This document shows, piece by piece, positions 54,802 to 64,000 of a stretch of DNA of 64,000 nt. How positions within the stretch are numbered: the stretch's first letter is position 1; every line of letters starts with the position of its first letter. The notes under the pieces are model-generated. The model had not been told where the DNA came from. It saw only the letters and a list, made by a program, of their open reading frames with translations, and did no database searches. Source of the stretch: Cryptococcus deneoformans JEC21 (lineage: Eukaryota > Basidiomycota > Tremellomycetes > Tremellales > Cryptococcaceae). The position numbers and the translations under genes are program-made. Location of the stretch: assembly GCF_000091045.1 (NCBI RefSeq), contig NC_006691.1, forward strand, positions 905,301 to 969,300, in the 5' to 3' direction.

Positions 54802-55597
54802 TCAGAGTTTCGATGGCGTAGGGACTTTAACAACGTCTGAAGGATCCAACAGATATCGAACCATTTGAAATTCCTTCTGCTTGAATCTAGGCGCCCCCTA
54901 ATGTCAGCAATGACTCAGATTAGTATGACGATGGTACGTACCCGCACTTTTCATAAAAAGCTGTAACGTCTCGGTCAGTGTCGTCGTTACACGTAACTTA
55001 AAGCAAAGGTGATGGTGGACCCACGGATGTTTTTCTCACTACAGTCCAGGATGATTTTATAGCAGCCTCGGGCAAGTCCGATATCCACCAGCGTGTTTAT
55101 AATCTTCATTCCAAGCTTTCTTCCTTGCATGCTTTGTGACACGGCGATGTCTTCGATGTGGCCTACAAGCCCCGCATTACGAACAAATTTGCGCTCAATA
55201 ATGACAGATCCGCAGGCCACAACCTGAAAGCACAGTTCCAGCGGCGTACATTTGTGGGACATATCCATCTAAGCGCAGCTTACTTACCTGATTGGAGAGC
55301 CGATGAACGACCACTACTGTAAAGTAGATACCAGCACTTGCCTTCATCTCTTGGAAGATCGTCTCATACGTGCTGACAGATTGAGGAGGGGCAGACGTAA
55401 GGACAGATAGAAGTTCAATATGGCCCCTCAAAACATCGGTAGAAGAAAGTGGGCGAAGCTATCCGAGTGGTATCAACGATGCGTTGCGTACGGGAAGCGA
55501 AATAACAAACATAGAGGTCTGGCCCAAGCTCGTCTTGAGCTGAAGCGGGTAGTATAGAAGGGTCGAAGAGGAGATCTAAGGAGGAGTCGGGGGTCAT
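54802..55597 (-). CDS. GNA1: Glucosamine-6-phosphate N-acetyltransferase
   Basis: Makes N-acetylglucosamine 6-phosphate from acetyl-CoA in the UDP-GlcNAc pathway that feeds chitin, GPI anchors and N-glycans. First exon begins MTPDSSLDLLFDPS; the intron after GPDLY leads to LRPLSSTDV. The GNAT core reads GHIEDIAVSQSMQGRKLG (acetyl-CoA pyrophosphate loop), KIILDCSEKN, then FYEKCGFK, and the end is RYLLDPSDVVKVPTP. Four introns. About 175-180 residues, a little longer than the yeast enzyme. 54526-54801 beyond its 3' end shows no gene. Confidence 0.94.
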
Positions 55598-55875
55598 CTA
55601 TGGGGAGCTCTGCCGGGGAAGGGATGGGAAAAAGGGAAGAAGGGGGAGGGGGAAAGGTTCTTGAGCTGAAGAACGTTCAGCCCAACATCGTCCTGCTGAC
55701 TGCAGAACCACACATGCGGGGCCCCAAAGTTAGGCGCGAGCCGCAGGAGGTCTTCCAATATACTTAGGCGCGGCCCGTCCCAGCAGCGCAGTAACTGCAC
55801 CGATAATAACCATGTACGATCGCATAATAGTAGCACAAGTGCATTCCCCACCTCCCCCGCTCCCGTTATCGTACC

Positions 55876-58800
55876 ATGCCTCGAAGAAAAAACGACTATC
55901 TCTCGGACGGCTCTGACTCGGACGCCTCAAATTCGGCTCGCTCCCAAGACGGTTACAACTCTCAAGAGGACCCGGATGCTCGAGATGAACGGCGCCTTTT
56001 CGAATTCAAAGGCAACAAACGTCGCAAGACTGATGGACGCAGCGGGAAAGATGCCGCTTGGGAAGGTATATTTGGGGAAGAAGATGGCGTAGGAGGGGTG
56101 CCGAGACGTGGAGGTATCGGCGGTAGAGGACGTCCTGGACCTTCTTCATTGAGGGCTGATTGGACAAAGTGCGTACGAAGTCTGAATTGATGAGTGCAGT
56201 ACTGACTGTCTTCAATACTAGAGCCCCCGCGTTTGTATCCAATGGGTCCAAGACTTTGCAAGAGGAGGAGGAAGAAGGCCAGGTGCGACAGGCCAATACT
56301 GAAGAGCCGGAAAGAGATGAAGATGAGAACGGTTCGGAAAGCAGCACTAGCTCTGACTCTGACTCTGGTTCTGAAAACGATGATAACGGCAGCTCTCCCG
56401 CCCCTTCTCCCCGTATCAGGGATGCAGATGATTATAACGGAGAAAAACAGACTACAGGGGGATTGGGCTTGGGTTTCAGGAATGCCTCTGCCCAGGGTGC
56501 CACTGACGAACCCACAGGAGAAGCCGGAAAAAGAGAAGAAGGCGACGCAACAGAGCTTGCTTCTCGGAGCAAGGCCGGCATTGGTGCTGGATTATCGGCG
56601 GGAAAGAAAACGCTGCCCGATGAGACTATATACAGTGTCGGAAATGAGCCTCACGCAAGGTCTTCTACCAACGACACCATTGATCATGGTCCAAAACCTA
56701 CAGGAATTCCTAGTAGTTTTGGAAGACCTCCGCCTTCTCTTACTGCGCACTCCGGTCATCATACTCAGCGTCGCTTCCTTCCAAGGGCTCAGTCGCCAGC
56801 GGCGTCCACAACTAAAGCCCAACTGACTGCGTCGGAAAAGGCCCATTTCAGTAAAATCCAATCATCGTTTGGGGCCCGTCTGTTAGCAAAGCAGGGATGG
56901 GAGGTCGGTAAAGGTTTGGGTGTACAAGAAAATGGTCGTGCTGTACCAATTGAAGTCGGGAAAGTTCTGAGGGGTCAAGGTATACAAAGAGGAATTAGGA
57001 CTGAGGACAGTAAGCGAGAAGCAAGACGGCAGGGTGTGACCTTTTCGGATGATGAGGATGATGAAGCACCGAGGAGAAGGAGGCATCGAGAGAAGGGACC
57101 GAAGGTGCATAAAGAAAAGAATGAAGAAGATCAGGGTTGGAAAAGGCAGAAAAAGGTCAAGGTCAAAGTTCAACATAAGACCTATGAACAGTTATTGGCC
57201 GAGGCGGGTGATGCTGTTCCTGCAGCTGGCATAGGCCTTGTGTTGGACGCTCGAGGAGGAGAGGTGTGTTGATGGTCTCAAAATGCCAATTGGCGCTAAC
57301 TGACGGTTTATCTTAGCTTAAAGAGGTCCAGTCGCTGTCGTCCCTTTCGCTTTCCACTTGGACCCCAAGTTCGGACTCGACAAGATTACCTGAACTTCGT
57401 CATAATCTCCACCTTATCGTCGATGCTGCTAAGCAAGATGTCTCGGGTTTGGTAAGGGAAGGGAAAAAGGTAAATGAGCGACGGCGTTGGGCCCTGCGTG
57501 AGGAAGAGATTTCCAGGGCCAAGGCTGAAGAAGCCAGCACCAGTGAGACTTATTGATCATAGTACTTCTGGTCTCTGCGCTAACGTCAATATTGTAGAGA
57601 TCTCTCGTCTGAAAGAAATACAGGAGATTGTCGATACGATCAGTCATGTAGCCACGGAACAGACAGTCTCATCAACAAGTTCTCTTGCGCCTTTATCCAA
57701 TAGCTTTGAACTGCTAATTCACAAGTTTCAAGAAGAATATCAATCTCTGAAATTAGATGATGTTATCGTGGGTGCAATTGGACAAATTGTAAGTCATTAG
57801 AACGAAATTTCCATCAGTGGCTAACCAAAGTCAGCTACGGAATGCTTTCACAGAATGGCGACCTTTCGATGTATCATCCAACGTTTTACTCTCATCTCTC
57901 AAGACTTGGAAGAAAGCGTATAATTTACCCGAAATCATTGACAATGATACTGCTGTTGCAACTCTGAGCCTCAGGGGAAAAAATGCTGCCGTCGATAGGA
58001 TAGATGCCGGTGGCGAAAGGGTAATGACGGCTTGGGAAAGTCTCATTTGGCATTTGTGGGTACCGAAGGTACGCTCGGCGATAAAGTAGGTGAAACCCCC
58101 TTCTACGTGGATCTTAATCTGACCGTTTATATAGCAATGAATGGGATCCTTTGAGCCCTAACGATGCGGTCCACCTAGTCGAGTCTTGGGAACCGATCCT
58201 TCCCCTGTTCGTAAAGGATAACATACTCGACCAGCTTGTATTGCCAAAAGTCAAGGTAGCAATAGAACAATGGGATCCCAAGCGGAACAAGCGCGAGCGC
58301 CGTTCGAAATCTCTCGCGAGTATAGTGTTCCCATGGCTGCCACTACTGGGTGAGCGGGTCGACGAGGTTATGGATCTTGCCAAACGCCGCATCCGCCATG
58401 TCATGCGCAGTTGGGCAGTCAAAGATGGCGTTCCGGAAGAGTTGAGCCGCTGGCGAAAAGATGTAAGTCTCTCTTTTTCACGCTTGCTGTCAGATATAAA
58501 TACTCATGTCCTTTGACATTAGGTATATTCGTCAAATGAATGGGACAAGCTCATAATTCAGTTCGTTTTGCCCAAACTTGGGCTCTGCCTTCGAGAGGAC
58601 TTCACGATCAATCCTCGCAAACAAGACATGGTGCCCTTGCAAGATTGGGTCCTCCCGTGGCACAGACTCATTCGACAATCAATGTTCTCTCATTTGCTCG
58701 AAGTGGAATTCTTTCCCAAGTGGCTCGATGTCCTATACATCTGGCTCATACAGCCATCATACAAAGCCAATGAGGTCGCTACATGGTATGTGTTCCCGTC

Positions 58801-59306
58801 GTGTCCTTCGCTGTCGTTGACAAGTTTTCTTCGCATTCAGGTATCAATGGTGGAGTGAGCGCTTCCCTGAAGAGGTGCGCGACATGCCCGGTGTCAAGCA
58901 AGGTTTTGAGAGCGGTCTCAACCTTATGCAAGAAGCTATGGACCTCGGTCCCGATGCACCCGCAAAGCTCCACAAGCCCAAATTTGAGCCTCGTTCGACT
59001 AAAAAGGTGCTCCAAACCTCAACGACCCCTAAGCTTCGCAAGCCCGAACCTCCTGGTATTGTTGCCACCGACATCACATTCAGATCCATTGCAGAAGACT
59101 ACGCCGCGCAACACGATCTCATATTCCTACCCTTGGGTAGATCACACGACAAGACCGGAAAACCGTTGTTCAAGGTGTGCAGAAACGTGGATGGTAAAGG
59201 GGGTGTCACAGTGTATATTGGGGAGTATGCGGTGTTTGCGAAAATGGATGATGGAGAGTTCAGAGCGATATCGCTGGAGGATATGGTCAAAAAAGCATCG
59301 GCGTAG
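55876..59306 (+). CDS. TFIP11: TFIP11/Ntr1-type G-patch spliceosome disassembly factor
   Basis: G-patch partner of the Prp43 helicase that releases the intron lariat spliceosome. N-terminal acidic TIP_N-like segment (RRKNDYLSDGSDSD), Ser/Glu-rich linker, G-patch around FGARLLAKQGWEVGKGLG (56868-56990), a Lys/Arg-rich region, and the long GCFC/TFIP11 domain. The latter includes WHLWVPKVRSAI, NDAVHLVESWEPILP, FPWLPLLG and PHRLI-like WHRLIRQS. The C-terminus ends with ISLEDMVKKASA. About 900 residues in roughly eight exons. It is divergent from GNA1 with 278 bp between the starts. Yeast relatives are Spp382/Ntr1. Confidence 0.92.
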
Positions 59307-59641
59307 CTGCTAGGTTGCATCAAATGTTCCACTGCAGATATGTAAAGAAATGCTTCTATAAGGACTCTTTTGATCCACATCACCGGAGACTCATCTGATG
59401 GTCTATGTGTCTGCTTCCGGAATAGTAACAATGTTTGACCACGTACAGGATTATGATAAATTACATGACTTTTTTTCTGTTTACAACATGTTACTTTTAT
59501 CTGATCGTTGACATGATATTTGTTCCGAGATAGTGATTGACAATGATAAACAGTGACACACAAGAATGCCATCAGAAGTATGATGTTGATGACTAACTGA
59601 AAGACACGAAAAGGATAAAATAGTCATGGATAGTAGGGGCT
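59307..59641. other. Convergent intergenic region
   Basis: No gene seen; lies between two 3' ends. Confidence 0.45.
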
Positions 59642-61987
59642 TTACATCGATTGTTGAATCTTCACCAGCCATTTATCACGACTCCCCGTACCAACATTCT
59701 TCCCGTCCTCATCCGCATACGCCTCAGCCCTTACAGTCCCTCCATTCGTATCCGTAACCCTCAAGTTCAGTCCAGTCCAACTAGCGGCTGCCTTTTGCTT
59801 AGAAGTAAAAGTAAGATTACCCAGTAAAGTATTCGATGCAGGAGGCAAAAGGAACTGAAATGGGGCGGGGTGATCAAAGGTAAAGCAAACGTAAGAGGTA
59901 ATGGTCACAGTCTGTGGCAAAGGGGTGATAGGATCAGAGAAAGACGATGCCGTCTGAGAGGCGGATGGTGTATCAGAAATGGAATGTGAGAGTCCAGGCT
60001 ATAACATATCAATTAGTGACGTTAGATCAATATGAAAAGACAATTTACGCACGTCAAGCAAAGGAGTTCTTTCATTGTTCGCCGATTTGACATCATCCCC
60101 TGCGCCTTTGATGAGCGGTGTCGGCCTTGACCGGAACGGAGACAATATAAAATTCCAAATGGTACTGAAAAATTTGGTGATGGCCTTGAAGATCCACCAC
60201 CGTCCGTCATCGGGCTTTGAATTATGATTAGCCACAGATGATATGTCGTCAGGTCCGGCCAATTCAGTTTGAGGAGTATGGGCGCCGTCGACAGCAGGTA
60301 CGACGACGACAGGCGCCGAAGCATCCCTAGGCAGGCTAAAGTATGATTTATTCTCCATAGGGTTTGTAGGCTCCGCCTCAGTTTCTTCTTCCCCAACTTC
60401 ATAATCGATGCCGTCTGGTGCGCATATCCACACAGAAGAATTGTCAGTTTCAGATGACCGTAATTGGATAAACTCTACCAAGCGGAGGACTTCAGCGGCA
60501 GCACCTGGTTGAATGTAAATTGGAATTTTTCGTGGCTTTGACATATCGGTAGAATTAGGGATGTAAAGGGGGGGGACAGGACTGTAGTCTGAAATGACCG
60601 CGAGCGGGGCTGCAGTAACAAAACTCTCAGGAATTATCACAGTGATGTCTCGAGGATGATGTGAATGTACAGCATCAACGATAAGGTAGGATTTTTCGGG
60701 CTCTTCTTTCCCTGAATGATATATCAGAGCGCCCACGTCTTTACTCAAGTTATCCTTCTCTTTGACCTCAGCGACAATGAGATGGCTTTGATCTCCTTTC
60801 GAAGCCTTGACAGCCTCCCGCAAGACCTCGGAGGGGAAGGATTCAACACCCAACGCGTAGCTAGCTGGGATTCCATTACAGCTACCCATTGGGGATAGGC
60901 CCCTCTGGAAAAGAGGATTGTCGGGATGACCAATAACAGCCAGGTAGCTCGTGGGCGCTTTGATAGGAATAGGCAACCGCGTCGGGGAAAGGTGTGAGAA
61001 TGAAGATAGATGAGGAGTCGGAGGTCCATGGAGGAGAGCAAAGGTTTGCTTGACTTCCTTTTGGGGAGGAAGTGGTTGTATTTGCGGTTTGACGGCACTG
61101 CAGTTTTTGCGTTAGAAGCCACTTTTGGGTTCCGAGTCAGTAAGGACATACCGTTCGCCTGATCGTTGTAAAGTCACGCCGATACCTCTCCAGTCCCAAG
61201 AGTCACTGTCTTCAAATGCATTGTGCACTGGAGGCCAGTTTGATCCGGACCTGATTTTTGTCTGATCGGGGGAAGTATCTGCCTCCTTGAGATTGACAAT
61301 CCCATTACCCCCCACTCCGCTTTGCCAATTAATCTGCCCATCCGGATAGACATACCGAAAGGTGTAGGAGTAAGATCTGTTAGCCTCGGCAGGGATAACC
61401 AGGACCAGGTGGAGAGTAGTTAACAACTTTGCCGGCTCCGGAAGGGATACGGGTTTAAGTGTCAAGCCCGAACCCCTGTCGGTGGAAGCCGCATGGCCAT
61501 TGAGTTCATCGGAAAACGTCTTGAATGGTGTAAATTGCTGGGAGCGCCACTCGCCTGGATAAGCAGGTGGGTTGCCTTTGCTATCAAAAAAAGGAATGTC
61601 TGTCCATATTTCCCAGCGACCGTGTTCAGGTACTAAGTCTGAAGACAGGTCTTGTCTGTCAAAGGTTGCGAAGAAGTTGAGGTGGACATACCCGTCTCTG
61701 GCGAGAGGAGACAGATGTACAGATTTTATGTGATCTATGCTTGGATGGAATGTGGGCATAGCTGGGTGATATGTGGTCAAGATGTATGGATGAATGGCAT
61801 ACGTTCCGTTGGGGGACAAGAAACAAGAGCCAAGGCTGGCCATCACAGCGTGGGAACGGCTATCTACATCCGCGGACAAGGCACCGTGCCTGAAAGAAGA
61901 TAGACCATTCACTGACGTGGAATTTCCCAGCCTCCACCTCTCGAACTCCTTCTCGTCGGATTGTTTTATCCTCCGCCAGCCACGCAC
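59642..61987 (-). CDS. Large protein of unknown function
   Basis: Three main exons (about 61151-61987, 60053-61099 and 59642-59999), some 740 residues. Splicing at GAACG/GTATGT and CTGCAG, and at TTGAC/GTGCGT and TTATAG, keeps the frame. The N-terminal third has a beta-rich look with HGRWEIWTDIPFF and RYVYPDGQINWQSG, suggestive of a carbohydrate-binding or Ig-like fold. The middle has LFQRGLSPMGSCNGIP. A possible hydrophobic helix is WWIFKAITKFFSTIWNFILS near residue 590. I do not recognise a family. An internal ATG (MASLGSCF, near 61845) is an alternative start. Confidence 0.6.
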
Positions 61988-62086
61988 ACACCTCTCATCT
62001 CACCTTCAACTCATCTTTGCCTGCCAGCCCAGTGACACTGTCATCCATTACTTGAACAACCAGACCCACGGGCAAGAACATACACA
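61988..62086. promoter_or_regulatory. Short divergent promoter
   Basis: Only 99 bp separate the start codon of the unknown gene (61987) from that of RBG1 (62087), so promoter elements and 5' UTRs of the two must be shared or overlap. If the unknown gene starts at the internal ATG, the gap is about 240 bp. No clear TATA box. Confidence 0.45.
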
Positions 62087-63966
62087 ATGGGAATCCTTGA
62101 AAAGATCGACGACATCGAGAGTCAGTAACCCCATGCCGTCTTCAGTAACTTGACGCTGATATTACATGTTCTCTTCTACGATATCCAGAGGAGATGGCTC
62201 GGAGTAAGTCTTTACCTCTGTGAATCGTTAAATAAAAGCTTACCCATGTTTATAGCGCAGAAAAAGTGAGAATTACCGCGTTTATGATAGAAAACTGACA
62301 CCCGCCCGTCCACAGTAAAGCGACCGAGTACCATTTAGGTTTATTAAAGGTAAGCTTGCATTCGAAGACAATGCTAGAAGCCAGATCTGATTTATGTGAA
62401 TTTTCCAGGCAAAGCGTATGGAGCCATCGTTGTTGCCGTGTACACCTCTAATGTTCTTCATCTAGTCGCCAAATACAGAGCTCAACTTCTCGAACCAGAA
62501 AAGAAATCAGCTAAAGGGGAGGGTTTTGACGTCTTAAAATCTGGAGGTACGCTTGGAAACTTGCTCTGTTTCTGCTTGTCTAAAATTTGGTTCAGATGCC
62601 CGCGTGTGTATGATCGGTTTCCCATCGGTCGGAAAATCTACATTGTTATCGAAGACCACCAAGACTGAATCCGTCGTCGGGGCCTATGAATTCACAACTC
62701 TCACTGTCAGCTCTTGAATTCTTCATTGTCCCAAAGTAAATTGAAGTTAATGCTACGCTTAGGCCATTCCTGGTGTGCTCGAATATGAAGGGGCCAGAAT
62801 ACAACTGCTCGATTTGCCTGGTATCGTGCAAGATGCTGCCAAAGGCCGAGGTCGAGGTCGACAAGTCGTCTCAGTGGCAAAAACAGCTGACCTCATTCTT
62901 CTTCTGAGTACGTTCCTTCTCAGTGTTGTGTCCAATGTATTTTATCTGACCTCATCCCAATAGTTGATGCCACAAAGTCTGCTGAGCAAAAACGTCTTCT
63001 GGAGATTGAATTAGAAGCAGTTGGTATCCGATTGAACACTCGACCTCCTGATGTCGTTTTCAAGCAAAAGCAGGCAGGCGGTATCACTGTATGTGAAACC
63101 TGTTTTCTAATGATGCATATTACTGACATTTAATAGCTGAACTGTACTGTCAAACTCACTAAAACAGACGAGCGAACCATCAGATCAATCCTTCAGACTT
63201 ATAAAAGTACGTACTTGTGAGATTACCGAACCTATCGCTTACGCCTGCCACAGTCCACAACTGCGATGTCATGATCCGTGAAGACATCACCACCGACGAA
63301 TTCATCGATGTCCTTCTCGGCACCCGAAAGTACATCCCGTCTCTCACTGTTATCAACAAAATCGACGGAGTTTCAATGGAGACACTTGACAGTATGGCCA
63401 GGGAAGGCGATGGACGGACGATCATGATCAGTTGTGAGATTGATTTAGGTATTGATTGGTTACTGGAGGCTATTTGGAAGGTAAGTGCTTTTGAACCCAG
63501 ATAATACAGTATCGGAGCTGACCGGTCAATCAGGAGCTTGGTCTTGTAAAGTCAGTAAAGGGCTCAACGCTACCATCCATTTCCTCCTAGTATGCTAACG
63601 GTTCCAACAGGGTGTACACCAAGAGACGAGGAGAACAACCAGATCTCAATGATCCCATCTGCCTTCGTCAGGGTGCTACTATCGAGACCGTCTGTCACGG
63701 CATTCACAGATCCCTTGCATCTCACTTCAAGTCAGTAAAATGGCAGTTGACAAAAACATTTCGCAAACAAGCTAACGATGATTTATCAGGTATGCTTTGG
63801 TTTGGGGAAAGTCAAGCAAGTTTAATCCGCAGCCGCAAAAAGTGGGCCTCAATCACTTAGTGCAAGACGAGGATGTGTAAGTTTCGTACCCTATCAATCC
63901 AAATCGATCACTTACTGATCACAATCGTTTTCATAATTCAACAGCGTCAGTATCTTTACAAAGTAA
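62087..63966 (+). CDS. RBG1: Developmentally regulated GTP-binding protein (DRG1/Rbg1)
   Basis: Cytoplasmic OBG-type GTPase that binds ribosomes together with a DFRP partner. The start is highly intron-split: exon 1 is 62087-62120, exon 2 is 62189-62203 (15 nt) and exon 3 is 62256-62265 (10 nt). Together they encode the conserved EKEMARTQKNKATE. The G1 loop is [12 protein letters not shown], switch region YEFTTLT, G3 [18 protein letters not shown]4 NKID (in VINKIDG) and G5 near ISCEIDL. The C-terminal TGS domain reads [16 protein letters not shown] to [15 protein letters not shown] and ends with DEDVVSIFTK. The last exon ends at 63966. Full length, about 370 residues. Confidence 0.95.
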
Positions 63967-64000
63967 AGAAAGGAGCGATGAATGACGACTTTGTCGGATT

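Overview
The window looks like nuclear DNA of a basidiomycete yeast, most likely Cryptococcus or a close tremellomycete relative. The host genes are split by many short GT-AG introns (about 40-70 nt, several with CTAAT-type branch points). They include fungal housekeeping genes (GAPDH, Mps1 kinase, PP2A B subunit, HIU hydrolase, GNA1, TFIP11, DRG1). The genus is inferred from gene architecture and retroelement content; I ran no search.

Left half (1 to about 33.7 kb): I recognise no host housekeeping gene here. It is a nested mosaic of retrotransposons. In order: (E1) the 3' part of a Ty3/gypsy element with LTR family D (1-5310), ending against an inverted piece of E1-type RT (5311-5890). (E2) A Ty3/gypsy element with LTR family A and an intact 1652-codon gag-pol (5891-13085), itself hit by a solo LTR B and a solo copia LTR, each with a perfect 5-bp target duplication. 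A second E1 3' end follows (13086-13969). (E3) A decayed Ty3/gypsy element with LTR B on the minus strand. (E4) A truncated Ty1/copia element on the minus strand with a 10-bp frameshifting duplication. (E5) A complete, young-looking chromodomain Ty3/gypsy element (21199-29073, minus strand, target duplication GATGT). E5 has nearly identical LTRs, a canonical A-AAA-AAC frameshift site and a predicted self-primed PBS. Between pol and its 3' LTR it carries an antisense, intron-containing gene for a Zn2Cys6-like protein.

From about 29 to 33.5 kb lie DNA-transposon remains (MULE, CACTA/TNP2, Tc1-mariner), a solo LTR C without matching flanks, and a broken copy of a host Myb/SANT-like gene. A retroelement cluster ending abruptly at gene-dense DNA resembles the regional centromeres described for Cryptococcus; that reading is inference.

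Right half (33.7-64 kb): ordinary gene-dense chromosome arm. GAPDH (-), Myb/SANT-like protein (+), an RT relic, a HAD phosphatase (+), a one-TM protein (+), MPS1 (-), CDC55 (-), a DUF4112-like protein (+), URO2 (-), a RING E3 (+), GNA1 (-), TFIP11/Ntr1 (+), an unknown protein (-) and RBG1/DRG1 (+). These are independent genes, not operons; several pairs are divergent with short shared promoters. Splice-based models come from reading GT/AG sites and family conservation by eye, so single exon edges may be off.
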